Below are positions 13,562-25,600 of a stretch of 64,000 bases of DNA, one piece after another. Both the position numbers and the translations under genes were made by a program. The notes under the pieces are model-generated. The model saw only the letters and a program-made list of their open reading frames with translations, ran no database searches and was not told where the DNA came from. The DNA is from Chrysogorgia sp. JL179-B06 (Eukaryota > Cnidaria > Anthozoa > Scleralcyonacea > Chrysogorgiidae), in the NCBI GenBank assembly GCA_035772405.1, contig JAYKKM010000504.1, forward strand, positions 558,501-622,500, written 5' to 3'. Position 1 is the stretch's first letter, and every line of letters begins with the position of its first letter.

Positions 13562-14390
13562 GTTTTACATAATTAGCATTTATTGCCCTTTCGTGAACTA
13601 TTTGGTTAATTGCGAGCCTATTTATTTGCGAGCCTATTTATCTGCGAGCCTCATTTATTTCTCCATTCGACGTAGAATCCCTCTTCCCTATACTACCTGT
13701 TTATATATATAGCGACAGAAAATGGCAGGATGAATGAAAATTTGGAAAGCGAAATTCGAAGATTTGACAATTAATCTGTAGGCTTATTTTCGGTATTGCA
13801 ATAAATCCGCATACACAGCTTAACTTAATCTTGCTTTCAAGTAAGTTTATATAGCTTCCGAAAGCCAACTCCTTTTCACTACTCTGCTGAAAATGTTAGC
13901 AATCAGTTAATACAACAATATCGTGTATACTTACAGTACATAGATCCGAGTCTGTTAATCAAGTTGATTTTTTTGCATAAGTTTTAAACGTTTTTTCAAA
14001 AGACATCGTCGTCTTCAAACGATATCGTAATCAAGTTCGTACGTTCAAGGCGTCCGAAGGCAAACCCGTTTTCGCTTTTTAAAGGTGTTACCAATCAGTT
14101 GAAGAGATATTTTTGGACGTAGGCGGACCGTATTTTATTAAAGCTGCCATTTGATGTATAGATTAGTAGCTCATAACATATTGTCGTCAGAATATGTGAA
14201 AATTAGTTATTTGATACATGAAAATCAGAAATAAAAATATATCTCGCACGAAATTCCGAAAGCAAAAAAAAAGCGAAAAGTATTATGCAAGAAACCAGTT
14301 TTTAATGGTTAAATGGTACCAAGAAGGGTTATTGCGTGCACGTCTTTCCATAGTATGTAGTTTCTATACGGTAAAACGTGATGTCATGCA
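13562..14390. other. No gene seen; AT-rich repeat-derived sequence
   Basis: No coding signature was found. Near 13612-13665 there is a short tandem of the motif GCGAGCCTATTTATTT (about three units). This stretch probably continues the LINE that the Harbinger element interrupts, but I could not identify ORF1 motifs. Confidence 0.4.
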
Positions 14391-15034
14391 CTCATTGTCA
14401 GTGGTGTGAGTACTCGTTACAATTGTAACGCGTTACCGTGTACTCGTTACATTTGTAGTAATTTTAACTGGTAATTGATTACTTTTATGGCAAAGGAACG
14501 AAAAAGGTAATTAATTACAAAACATAGGAACGCGTTCTTTTGCAGAAGGAAATTACAAATTCCTTTCCTTAAATCTTTCATAAATATAATAAATGTTATT
14601 TACCATCGAAAAATACCTATCGAGAGACGAAAACAACTAAAGTTTGATGTGGAAACATGCTTAAGTACATAGGTATTTTGGCTCATGCTATGGCTAAAGG
14701 CCTGGGGACGAGGTTGTCCCCGTGACACACTCTCAACACGTGTCAAAAGGTCATTTGACCCGTTTCTGGATTAATTCAAAAACGAAATCCCAGACGTTAG
14801 TATCAATAATATGGCAGAATATTTATAAACAATCGTTGTTACCAATGATACGGACGAGTTAAACAACGATCTGGCTAGAGAAAATCCAATAGCTGTGGAA
14901 GAGCCAATCTCGTAGCCAGAGCACAGCCCAGAGCCTGGATGTGTAGAAGCTTACACCATTGTTGTTGTGGACAACAAATTTAATTGTTTCTATTAAATAA
15001 TAATGCAATGTTTCATAATAACAATTGTTGTTAT

Positions 15035-15225
15035 ATAGTTAGTGTCAAAGTTCAATTTTTCTGTTTTCCGATTGGACAAAAGCGTATCACGTGACTGCAT
15101 TGCCCTGGCAACGAGGCAACCGGTCCATAACAGAACATTTATTGACCGGTCTAGTTTAGGTTTCAAAGTTCACTCCAATAACCGGTGAATTATTCATACT
15201 TTGACACTAATATACTATATAACAA
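15035..15225. mobile_element. Nested MITE inside the hAT-like element
   Basis: GTTATATAGTTAGTGTCAAAG near 15035 is repeated in inverse orientation at the right end (CTTTGACACTAATATACTATATAAC, ending about 15226). The interior is about 140 bp and non-coding. The TATA-rich ends fit a TA-duplicating element, which is inference. Confidence 0.5.
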
Positions 15226-15236
15226 AACACTTATTT

Positions 15237-15360
15237 ACTGAGACCTCGGGAAACAGTGTGTTTTGTGGCCCCTCGACCGCCGTTGTTGGCCTCGGCTTCG
15301 CCTCCGGCAACAACGGCGGTCTCGGGTCCACAAAACACAGTGTTTCCCTCGGTCTCAGTA
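15237..15360. repeat. Long GC-rich palindrome
   Basis: ACTGAGACCTCGGGAAACAGTG... at 15237 and ...CACTGTTTCCCTCGGTCTCAGT at 15360 are inverse copies. The arms are about 55 nt with few mismatches and the loop lies near 15295 (GGCTTCGCC). It can form a strong cruciform. It directly abuts the nested MITE. Confidence 0.75.
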
Positions 15361-15798
15361 AATAAGTGATAATTATTAAATGTTAAAAGTTGAAACCCAA
15401 CTCTTATTCCTCTCATTAAACTTTGTCTCATTTTCATTTATGGTGTGAGGAATTTATTTGGCACAAGGTCTACATTACGTAAAGGAATTTGTAATTAATT
15501 ACTTTTTTCGGAGAGTAATTTTGTAATTGTAATTAATTACTTTTTAAGAGTGGTAATTGTAATTAGAAATTAATTACTATTTGAAGCAAGTAATTGTACT
15601 TGTAATTAATTCCTTTTTGAGGGGTAATTTTGCAGCCCTGCTCATTGTATACTGCAACTTCAAATTAAGAACATGCATTCATTTAATATAACAGGTAATT
15701 ACATTTTTGGTGGCATTATATTTCTTCATTCCATGCTGAAATAGCAAACAACAAGAACTTTCCAATGCATTGTAAACTATTGCGTTGACTAACATTTC

Positions 15799-16142
15799 TT
15801 AAAACAAACTCCCGTCGGGAAGAGTGCGTATTTCATAGATTTGATCACTGCGGCGGTCGCCATCATCATAACGAACGAAATACGTTGTACCACTCGCGCT
15901 GGCAATAGTACCGGTATAATATTTCTTTCTTTTGGGCCAGTAACCAATCACACGTTGTCCTACTTTTATGTTTTCCGATTTTGTCAGCTTGTCAAGGAGA
16001 ATAATGCCGGGTTTGTCATCTTTGTGTAGCCAGAGAGTATCTCCATCATCGAATTTGACGAAAACGGTGGAGGCGGTGGATTTCGTGACAAAACCTCGGT
16101 AATAATGAGTATTCAACCAATAGGCAAAAACTCTTGCACCAA
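15799..16142 (-). CDS. Terminal exon encoding two Tudor-like barrels
   Basis: A host-type exon. The minus-strand frame opens after an acceptor (…AATCATAG|TTGGTGCAAGAG at 16143) and ends with TAA at 15799. It encodes two repeats of a Tudor-like motif: ARVFAYWLNTHYYRGFV…VFVKFDDGDTLW and QRVIGYWPKRKKYYTGTI…YFVRYDDGD. The pattern G-x-x-V-x-x-x-W-x-x-x-x-Y-Y-x-G and V-x-F-D-D-G-D is the aromatic-cage type barrel of Tudor/DUF4537-like proteins, which bind methylated lysine or arginine; the exact ligand cannot be read here. It is clearly paralogous to the exon at 19953-20350, also on the minus strand. Upstream exons were not found in the repeat-filled region between them. It could be one gene of a tandem pair, or an alternative last exon. 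Confidence 0.6.
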
Positions 16143-16540
16143 CTATGATTAAGAATAAAGGAAATATGAGGAATATATCATGTTGATAAATATTCTAAAG
16201 AACATGAGGAAAAATAGAAGGAATAAATAATAATTGCGTAAGACGAAGGTCAACGTTCTCCTAATAATGACGTCATGAAACCGGCAGTTGCCTTTCGCCC
16301 CCCCCCCCCCCCCCCCCATATATATAGGCCTGTCGGCCTGCCCGGTTGATGAACTGTTTACTACTCGTGTGCATCGTGGTTATATTTCGCTCTAAAAATT
16401 TGATTGTTGATAATGGGATTCCATGACGTTGAAATTGAAAGGGAAACCGCCTCTGTACATCAACTATAAGCCGTCGAGCAAACCTTAAAATGGCGGCGTC
16501 CAGAAACATAAAACAGATAGATTTCGAAAACAGAGAATAC

Positions 16541-17055
16541 CGTAGAATCTCGAAAGTAACCGCGCCCCCGGAAGTAACCGCCCCCTCAAAAGTAGCCGCT
16601 TTTTTAAACAATTATTACGAAAATCCGAAAGTAGCCGCCCTTCTTAAAATAACCGCCCCCCCCCCCCCCCGAAAGTAGCCGCTTCCGATGTCTATAACTA
16701 TTGTATAAATATTTATTTTGAATGGCATGGATTAAAACATGTATAAAACAGTAATATCAAAGATTCAGGAATTTCAGACAGTAGTTATAAGTTTGTCTTT
16801 GTCATCGTTCAGACGTCCTCTTCCATTTCGGTATCTGAATATTCGGTATCGAGTACGGAAAATTATTAGCATTAGATAATAAGTAACAACTCTTATGTAA
16901 TTTAATCAAAATAAAACAAAACTTTGAAACGTTGTGCAAAATGCCCAGTAGTGGTTAAAACTTGGCCGATGCTAAAAATAACAACCCGAATGTAGCCGCC
17001 CTTAGAGGTCACTAATTTCGAAAGTAACCGCCCCGGCTATTTTCGAGATTCTACG
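16541..17055. mobile_element. TIR element with GAAAGTAACCGCC subrepeats
   Basis: The ends CGTAGAATCTCGAAA (16541) and TTTCGAGATTCTACG (to 17055) are perfect 15-bp inverted repeats. Several copies of GAAAGTAACCGCCCC / GAAAGTAGCCGC lie just inside both ends. No coding sequence and no convincing duplication. Poly-C runs at about 16300-16317 and 16660-16670 flank or interrupt it. Confidence 0.65.
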
Positions 17056-17533
17056 TTACTTCACCAAAGCCGAGTAGTTTTTACTTCCGGTATTAGCAAG
17101 CAACGTCGTCTTCAGGAATCTCACAACGCCATTTCATTTGATATTTTCAAGTCCTTAGCAAGGCGACGCTATTTTTGGTTGGATTTTTCAAGTAAGTATG
17201 TGATAAGTATCATGAAAGATAGTTTCTAGAGACCGTTGTGTCGTATAGAACATTGTTTCTTTGTAAAATTCGTATATTACTTTCCTAACGTAAATATTCG
17301 CTGTTTTCTAGATGGCTTGTTTTTATAGGCTTTCGTACTTCTATATCACGAAACATGACGAAGCGTATAAACAGCCACTATATGTCAGAACTGAAACGGT
17401 ATCTGGTATGTTCATGATAGTACATTTAAATAGAAATTGAAATTAGAAAATGAATAAGCAACCATGTAAATATAGGATTAAAAATGTGACCAAAGCGAAG
17501 GATTACCATGGATCAATAGCATTTTGATGTGAG

Positions 17534-18343
17534 TAGCCTGCGTGGCGGCGTTAGGGGGAGGGGGAAGGCGAAGTGGGGAGGGAACGCCTGCACGAAAGAC
17601 CCATGTTTTTGGATTTCCGCCCACATGAAGAACTGTCAAAAACAACCAATCAGCAACTAGCGGGCTTTCCTCAATGATTAAAACATTTCACTTCGGGCCG
17701 AATGTCTGAAACTCCGTAAAAAGCTTGACTGCATCTGGTGGAAACAAGATTAATTTTGAAAATTTATTCAAGCAATCGTGTAGACGTGGAAGCACCTGGC
17801 TGAGGCTTGTGAATCAATCGGCTTTGCATTACTAAAGTCTCTTTATTCTGAAACGTCGAAAGAATTCTCCGAAGGCCCAGAGAGCATTGTTGAAACACCT
17901 GAAGACAAGGACAAGGTAAGAAATCACAATAATATAGCTGCTTCCCTGCCGACTGATAATCACGCACTCGCACGAACGTCTGGTAACTCTACCAAATCCA
18001 AAATCAAACTCTTGCCAAATCCCGTTGGTAATACCATCAAAACATCTTTTCCTGCTAGCAGCTCCCTCGTAGCAACTTTTTGTTCCTGTTTTAATTTAAA
18101 GCAGCAGCGAACTGAAGATCGGTTAAAGGCTTAAAGCTTTTGAAAGAAAATAATCTACCAACACGGTTTTTCTAAAGTCGCCATTTTTAAATGTTTATTT
18201 CCTGACAGGAAACCCCCTGAATACTAATGAGTTTAGATAGCCAATCAGAATTTAGCGTCCTCTGGTGGACGAGGCGTTCCATCTACACTCACCCCAGTCC
18301 CCGGTCCCCTCCCCCAATCCCTAAACGCCTGCTTCGCAGGCTA
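17534..18343. mobile_element. Mutator-like non-autonomous element with 9-bp duplication
   Basis: The element starts TAGCCTGCG and ends CGCAGGCTA, with G-rich/C-rich subterminal stretches (GTTAGGGGGAGGGGG versus CCCCTCCCCCAATCCCTAAAC), and is flanked by the 9-bp direct repeat TGATGTGAG at 17525-17533 and 18344-18352. Nine-base duplications point to the MULE class. The interior has no transposase. A much smaller relative is at 49181-49232. Confidence 0.75.
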
Positions 18344-18693
18344 TGATGTGAGAATTAATTTTGCCGACAAATGTGCGTGGTAAAAACCAGACATGAACTA
18401 CCAAAAACTCCGACACACAGGAAAGATGGAACTATCGGTATATTGGCTTCTAGGGGGTCAATGAAAGCGGAGTTTAACTAAAAGAACACAGTATAGAAAG
18501 GCCTGGCGTACATCACACTTCACTTCCTCTTCTGTATATCTCGTGATTTCGATTTTCGAACAGTAATTTGCTGTCTTGCAGAAAAAAGATTTGCCGACAA
18601 AAGTTGGGGTTTGCTATAACATGGGTGATGATCGAGGATGAGCATGAAATCTTGTTGATCAGCAGTCACATCAACTCGATAACATCAAGGGAA

Positions 18694-18763
18694 TTAGGGT
18701 TAGAAAACGCATTAGGTGGGGGAAAGGGTTAGGATCTAAGTTGTTTTTGGGTTAGCGCTTATT
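18694..18763 (+). repeat. Dispersed TTAGGG-containing repeat, copy 1
   Basis: TAGGGTTAGAAAACGCATTAGG, then GGGTTAGGATCTAAGTTGTT and GGGTTAGCGCTTATTT. Related copies lie at 19123-19191, in both arms of the foldback centre at 30171-30278, and at 63928-63996. The surrounding 18370-18820 contains several TTTGCCGACA/TTGTCGACA motifs in both orientations. Confidence 0.6.
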
Positions 18764-19062
18764 TACCAAACCAGAAAGGTTTCATTTGTCGACAATTCCT
18801 TTATTTGCCGACAGCACTAGTTTTGCTCGAGTGTCACACCCCGCACGCCACCCCGCACCCCCCCCCCCCCCCCCTTCGCGACGGCCCTGAATACTGTAGT
18901 CAAAGAAAAATACTGACATTAAAAGTTCAACCTCCAATATGAAAAACGTTGGCAGAGAGACTTTGTATTCAAGAGTACTTTTCAGATGTTTTTTGAATAG
19001 TTTTTGGCGTTAGATCATATAGAGTTAACGCGTACAGTCCGCGTCTTTTTAGTATTAGACGT

Positions 19063-19223
19063 TGTTTTTTAGTATAACCAGAGAAAATACAGCCAGGGGT
19101 AAGGAAGACACTTAAGGCGGGGAGTTAGAAAACTCATTAGCCGGGGGGTTAGGGTTAGCATCTAAGTTGTTTTGGGGGTTATTGGTTATTTGCATGGTTA
19201 AGTAGCGCTGTGGTTATACTAAA
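19063..19223. mobile_element. Small TIR element carrying copy 2 of the TTAGGG-containing repeat
   Basis: ACGTTGTTTTTTAGTATAACCAGAG at the left is matched by CTGTGGTTATACTAAAAAAACATCGT at the right; the interior holds the repeat at 19123-19191. The arms are about 22 bp. This suggests the TTAGGG-type block is the interior of a MITE family. Confidence 0.55.
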
Positions 19224-19560
19224 AAAACATCGTCCTAAAGACGTGGCGGTACGTTCTTGAAGTCCGCGTCCTCTCGTAAATCTATCTCAAACTCATTAAT
19301 AATTCATGAACCAAAAACAAAGGAAATCAGCACCGAGATGGTAGTTTCGATATCGGAGGAATAAATTACATAAATTAAAACAACTTTCACCTCGATTTTC
19401 TCTTGAAATACTGGTTTGTTTGAGATGTAATATGGAACACTCGGACGAGTGTTTCATCAGGATATCCAAACACCTCCAAGTTTGTTGAAAATCCTCAGCT
19501 TCGCCTCGGTTTTCATCAAACTTCCGAGTGTTTCATGTTCTATTTCAAAAACGAGTTCAA

Positions 19561-19604
19561 GTGTTTGATCACGGTATCAAAGTTTTGATACCGTGATCAA
19601 ACAC
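19561..19604. repeat. Perfect 21+2+21 palindrome
   Basis: GTGTTTGATCACGGTATCAAA, a 2-base centre GT, then the exact inverse. It lies in a stretch (19430-19620) with other short inverted motifs such as ACACTCGGACGAGTGT. Confidence 0.9.
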
Positions 19605-19952
19605 GCAAAACGAGTTTTTGAAATGGCTTCTCAAATGAAAGACATGCAATGAACCAATGAGCCACCGTTGTGGGACTTGCGGATGTTTACGTCAGTGAGG
19701 TTTGCACTTATTTGCATGTGGAATGTTGTTGTTCAAAGAGTTGTATAATTAACATAAATGAAACGCTAGTGTTTGATGCAGTGCTTTACCGTTGTTTCAC
19801 AATGCATTCTCATGAATTATTAATGAATTTGAGAAATATTACGTCTAATACGAGAATGAAAACATTATTTCTCCAGTACAAGAGAAGATACCGTCAAATT
19901 ATTAATATTACTAATTATCAGACATCTTGATTTAACTATTAATTTTATTTTA

Positions 19953-20350
19953 TTACAGTTCACCTTTAACATACACTATCGAAGCAAATGGTGACAAAAT
20001 TAACTGACCTTCATGTGGAGACACGTGCTCTGGAAATATTCGCAAATCACATTTCTTGTAAAAAGCTTCATCGTTGTCATCAAAGCGAACTGCGATGTTA
20101 TCAGCTGAGCGGATTTCTTTGACGAAGCCAATGAAATATTTACTACTTCCTTTCCACGTGCTAATCACATGCGATCCAGCTTTCACTTCATTTGGGCATA
20201 CATCTCGAATAACGGCCGATATGTCCGATATGTTGTGAATTATCTTGTCACCGTCGTTGAACAATATTGCATATTTACCAGAAGAGCTACCTTCCACTTT
20301 TCCAGCGTAGTATTTGTTATTGGTCCAACGAGCGATGACACGGTCACCAA
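19953..20350 (-). CDS. Terminal exon encoding two Tudor-like barrels (paralogue)
   Basis: A host-type exon opening after a strong acceptor (TTTATTCTAG|TTGGTGACCG at 20351) and ending with TAA at about 19953. It encodes GDRVIARWTNNKYYAGKV…AILFNDGDKI and a second unit SHVISTWKGSSKYFIGFV…VAVRFDDNDEAF-type sequence, then a short tail ending VYVKGEL. Both the acceptor junction (TTGGTG) and the two-barrel layout match the exon at 15799-16142, so the two derive from one duplication. Tudor-like barrels read methylated residues on histones or RNP proteins; no partner domain is visible. The preceding exon must lie above 20.4 kb, where only transposon remains are seen, so the gene may be interrupted. 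Confidence 0.6.
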
Positions 20351-20625
20351 CTAGAATAAAAATGAAAGAAATAAAATGTTGATGTGAGATCGGCATATTT
20401 GTAATATTCCAAATTATTAATGTCCCAAATTATTTCATTTCGACAATAAGAAGATTCGAATAACCACTCTTGTTTTTAAATAAATAACATTTTATTTAAC
20501 ACACAAACGTTTCGCTGTTCTTAGCTCTTCAGGTGTGAGGTAATAATGAGTGGTTGAGTTACTTTGATATTTACATGTTAATTCCGCTCTACTATTATAT
20601 GTTAATTTAAGATTGTTTGCATATA

Positions 20626-20940
20626 CAGGGTGTATCAAAAAAAGCGCAACCTCGGAATTTCCCAAGAAATCCACTTTGTTTTTATTAGCACAGAAGATTT
20701 TAGGCCTCTGGGAATTTAACTGTTGTTGATACTTGTAAACTAAACAACTTTCATTAAATAAATGCATAAATTTCGATTCAATTCTGCTTTACGTGCTCGA
20801 GTTTGTAGTAATTAGACAGTTATGCCCCTGGAATACGATTACAAGCTGTTTTAAATTCCCAGGGGCGAAAATCTTTTGTGTTTAAGAACACAGTGGATTT
20901 CTTGGGAAATTCCGAGGTTGCGCTTTTTTTATACACCCTG
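20626..20940. mobile_element. Tc1/mariner-type MITE with ~50-bp TIRs
   Basis: Starts CAGGGTGTATCAAAAAAAGC and ends with its inverse at 20940, flanked by TA on both sides. The arms stay matched for about 50 bp (through CCAAGAAATCCACT). 315 bp long, no coding capacity. The CAGGGTGT-type terminus and TA duplication are characteristic of mariner-derived MITEs. Confidence 0.85.
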
Positions 20941-20949
20941 TACATTCCT

Positions 20950-22330
20950 TTGAAGTTCTACGCTTTGGTATCACTTCCGGAAGTTTCGAATGCTCCAGCA
21001 TGCAGCGATGATGAGGAAAATGACCACGAACTTGGACATATGACGGATAAACCATTTACGAATGATAGAAAATATGTTGACTCTGGATTTGTACATGACA
21101 TGACAGACGCGAAGACCGAGAACCATTATTATATTCGAGCTCACGTATGGCCCTCAATGAGAAATGAACTGCCTCACAATGTTTTGGTAAATATTATTTG
21201 TGAACAGTGGATCAGTCATCCACGCTTCATGTGAACAAGTTGTAGCTGTATTGTTAACACTTGTAGACCATGTTAAAACATATAACGTATACTCCCTGTA
21301 TGACTAGTCAAGAATGTTCTTGGAATAAGGGTCAGAAGAGGAAGAAAAACCCCAAAAGGCTTTCAAGCGCTATTTACCCATCTAAACAGAAGAAACGTAA
21401 GGTTTCAGTAATTGATTTTGATCCTGCACCGGTCACCTCAGATCATATAAACTACTTTGTGAGGGAATATCAAAAGATCAATAAATTTCAATGTGGGAGG
21501 TTCAGTTGAAAATCACCTATGTCGACTACCAGCTTGAACATCTCTCCTTCAAGATAAAATAATGACTTTGATAAAGAATCTAACCCGACAAAGTGTCACA
21601 CAAATTGTAATCACTATCGAGAAAAGTCAAAGTGAGAAGTGGCATAGTGAGAGAAGGGTGAGACTGACTGCTTCAAAGTGCCTCGCTGCTTATAAAGTTG
21701 GGAAACTAATCATTGAGGGATCAAACAATGCAGCTTTCAGAGCAATGGAATACATTTTATCTATGCTTTGGAAACTTGATGGTGAGCCACACCAGTCAGT
21801 CTGGATGAAGTATGGTCTAGACAGTGAACCATTAGCTATTGCCAAGTACGTGAGGCGCAAACGAAACAAAAGGTTGCTTTGTCTGGACTATGGGTAAATC
21901 CCAGATTTCCTTTCCTCGGAAATCTGTTTGGAGATCATGTTTGGAGATCAATTCTTTAAAGCAATCCTGGGCAGACAGTGTTTTTCTAATCAAAATGGAA
22001 AATGCTGTCTAAAACAAAGTCACAGTTACTGCTTCCAAGTACAAATGCAACTCCTTGTCACCGAATTGACTAACTGTGATTTTGTTTTATATGCTATTGA
22101 TGGACCAGTGTCAATAGAGAGAATTTATAGAAATGAGCCATTGATCACAGTAATTTTAACATTCCTTACAGCATTCTGGACAAGGGTAATAGCACCTGAA
22201 ATATTTGAAATGAGACTGCCAAGAGATCTGCTGCCTTTTATTTTACCAGAGAACACCTGTCAGCAGATTGACCCACCCAACCTTGACCCCAGTCCACTGC
22301 AATCTGATGACCCACAAACCTTGATATGAC
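20950..22330 (+). pseudogene. YqaJ-type recombinase/nuclease protein, broken
   Basis: Four partial frames in order. The first two (to 21234, and 21270-21509) are a poorly conserved N-terminal region with a basic stretch KGQKRKKNPKR. The third (21562-21897) has SEKWHSERRVRLTASKC and YGLDSEPLAIAKY, the active-site start of the YqaJ/lambda-exonuclease fold. The fourth (21928-22329) has SYCFQVQMQLLVTELTNCDF and the tail SIERIYRNEP, the C-terminal part of the same fold. YqaJ proteins of this type are abundant in cnidarian genomes, often as parts of mobile or virus-derived genes. Stops and frame changes near 21240, 21510 and 21898 make it non-functional. Just downstream (about 22265-22395) a 45-bp unit, CCCAACCTTGACCCCAGTCC, is repeated. 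Confidence 0.65.
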
Positions 22331-22604
22331 TAACCCAACCTTGGCCCCAGTCCACTGCAGTCTGATGACCCACCCAACCTTAACCCCAGTCAACTAAGTT
22401 CCAGCACATACACTAAAGATGAACTAGACATTGCTATGGCTTCCTTGTTAAGCCACATTCTGTTTATACTGGTATACCCTGCATTGATTTAACTATAATT
22501 CCCTGGGGAGGAATGACAAGTACAGGAATACAATTGGTTAACACTTGCCCAATAGATAACTGGTTGATGATTTTCCAAGCTTTGGTTAAGTCAAATAAGT
22601 TCAG

Positions 22605-25600
22605 ACGATTTTGGAGCGGTTAGACAAACTATATTTACAGGACACTAACCAAAGTGCGTATATAGCGTATCAGAACTTCGAGACGTTCATGCGTCCAGAG
22701 AAAATGCCAATGAATGAGTACTTGATAAAATTTGAACAATTGTATACCAAAATCAAGGATCACCAGATGACACTGCCTGATGTTGTATTAGCGTACCGAG
22801 TGTTGAATTCAGCGAATCTCGACCAATAAGAGATGAAATTATGCAGAGCGAAAATTACCGAGTTGAAATATGATGCGATGACGAAGCAGTTAATCAAAAT
22901 TTACGGCGATACAGTCTCACCAAGTTTCGCTGGTTCCGAAGATGATAAAGAAGAACCAGTGTTCTACGGAGAAACTTCGAAGAAGGGAAGAGGATACAGA
23001 GGATCACCGCGAGCGGGAAAATATCAAAGAAGAGGAGGCGGTTACGACAACAGGGCAACCACAACGAAGATACCATCAGGGTAATCAAAACAAAGATGCA
23101 GCGTCAAGTGGAGCAAGAAAATTAAACCCTCGGGACTTTGAAGGAAATATTTCAAGATGCAGCATCTGTGATAGCAAATTACATTGGGCACGTAAATGTC
23201 CTGATGCGTATGAGAATCAAAATCAAGATACAGATGGAAAGACAAAAAATATAAGCCTGTTCCAATCACCCAACCATGAAGCTGATGAGATGAAAGTGTT
23301 TGTTGGCGAAACCTCTTAGTTGTACAGTTCTGGATTCTGGATGTACACAAACTGTATGTGGTAGAAAATGGCTAAAATGTTTACAGAGACAGCTTGTCGA
23401 ATGAAGATATCATTGAAGAGAAGAAATCAACTACTGCATTCAAATTTGGAAACGGAAAACCAGTTATGTCAACAAAGAAAGTGGTAATTCCAGCTGTCAT
23501 AAGAGCAAAAGAAGTTTGTCTTGAAACTGATGTGATTGATGTTGACATACCTATACTGATGTCAAAAGCAGCCATGAAGAAAGCAGCAACCGTACTCAAC
23601 TTTAATGAAGATAGTGTAACCATGTTTGGTGAAGAACAGCCACTGCTCAAAACATCATCCGGACACTATGCCATCCCTATCACAAGATCAAGGAGACTGC
23701 TGATTCTGAAGCAGATCATGATGTCAGTCAAGAATACTGTTTGCTTACAGTGGATGTAAAGACCAAAAAGGAGAAAGAAAACAAGAAACTTCACCACCGA
23801 CAATTCTGTCATTGCAGTTCCAACAAACTGAAACGGTTAGTGAAATTATCCAACTTGTGGAAAAACGACTCTGAAGTCATCAACATAATCGATGAAGTGT
23901 CAAAGAAATGTGATATCTGCAAGATATACAAGAAGTCACCCCTCAGACCATCAGTATAGGTTTACCTCTAGCTTCAGAGTTCAATCACACAGTAGCTATG
24001 TATCTGATCACATATCAACAGGGAGTGTGGATTCTACATATCGTCGACGTGTTCTCAAGATACTCAGTTGCATGTATCAGAAGATCAAAGAAGTCTTCTT
24101 CTATTATTGATGCAATACGCAAAACCTGGATAAGTTACTTTGGTCAACCACAGAGATTCCTAGCAGACAATGGAGGTGAATTTGCTAACGAGGAGTACCG
24201 TGAGATGTGTGAAGCATTCAACATTGAAGACATAATGGAGTCATCAAACAGTCAATAAAGAAAGTCATGGAATACACAAATTGTTCATTGGAAACAGCTA
24301 CATCCTGGACAGTCAGTGCAAAGAACACAATACATGGATATAATGGTTATAGCCCAAACATGATTGTATTCGGAAGGAATCCAAATATGCCAAGTGTTCT
24401 GAATGATAAATTACCAGCCTTGGATGACAATGTGTCAAGCGTAACAGTTGAATGTAATTTAGCTGCAATGAGATCTTCAAGAGAAGCTTTCATCCAAAGT
24501 GAATCTTCAGAGAAGATAAAACGGGCATTAAGAAGCAATGTCCAAAGCTGCAATGATGCAAGATTCCAGAATGGTGATAGAGTATACTGTACTGCAAGCG
24601 CAATGTCAGTGATAGATGGAGAGGACCAGGATCAGTCATTGGACAGGAGAATAAAAAAGTTCTGGTAAAACATGGAAGTGAATATGTGAGAGTACACACC
24701 TGTCGTCTGATTCACACCGACAATGTGAACTTTAAACCAATAGTGGACAACCAAGATCAGGAGGAAAGTCAACAAAAGGAGAATGTAGTCGATTCATAAA
24801 AGGAGAACTGTGATCAAAGAGATGAAACAGAATCCAGAGAGCAAGAACTGCCAATTGATGAAAAGCATCCTGATAGAGAATCAAGCAATCAAAATGAAGC
24901 CACATATGAAGACAGTGAATCCACTGCTGCAACAGTCATGAAAGAAATTAACAACAATTGCCAGAGTGAAGGAAAGAAAATTAATAAAGAACACTCCTTG
25001 CCAAAATTAAAATCCAAAATAGTCTACAGACTGAAGGATGAAGACCACTGGAATGAAGGGACAGTTCATAGTCGTGCTGGTAAAGCCAAAGGAAAATATC
25101 ATAAGATGAACAAGGAAAAAGTGAATGCTTTGATTTCCCCAAAGATGTTGCAGAATGGGAGCCAGTCTGTGAAGAGATACTGCTGACCAGCAATTTGACA
25201 AAAGAATCTGTACAAATTTCAAAATTGAAGGAGCTTGATAGCTGGAAATTGAACAATGTTTACCAGGAAGTTCAAGATGAAAGTCAACAATGTATCACAT
25301 GCAGATGGGTGATAACATCCAAAGTTGTGAATGGGATAAGTGTAACCAAAGCACGCCTAGTTGCCAGAGGATCAGACAAACAGATTCTCCAACCTGTTCC
25401 AAAGAATCAATTTGTATAGTGTTAGCGATGATTGCTTCCAAACAGTGGAAATGTAGAATGCTTGATGTGAAGACAGCATTCTTTCAGGGGAAACCACTAG
25501 ATAGAGAAGTCTACATCAAGCCACCAAATGAAGCTGAAACAACGTGTTTGTGGAAGCTGAACAAATGTGTTTATGGATTAAATGAAGCCTCACGATACTG

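Larger units (their letters stand above)
14399..15640. mobile_element. Non-autonomous hAT-like element with 8-bp target-site duplication
   Basis: The ends are CAGTGGTG (14399) and CAGCCCTG (to 15640), imperfect inverted copies, and the element is flanked by a perfect 8-bp duplication CTCATTGT at 14391-14398 and 15641-15648, the hAT hallmark. Subterminal regions are packed with GTAATTAATTAC-type motifs on both sides (14450-14600, 15480-15630), likely transposase-binding repeats. There is no transposase inside, so it would depend on one supplied elsewhere. It contains two nested foldbacks, listed separately. Confidence 0.85.
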
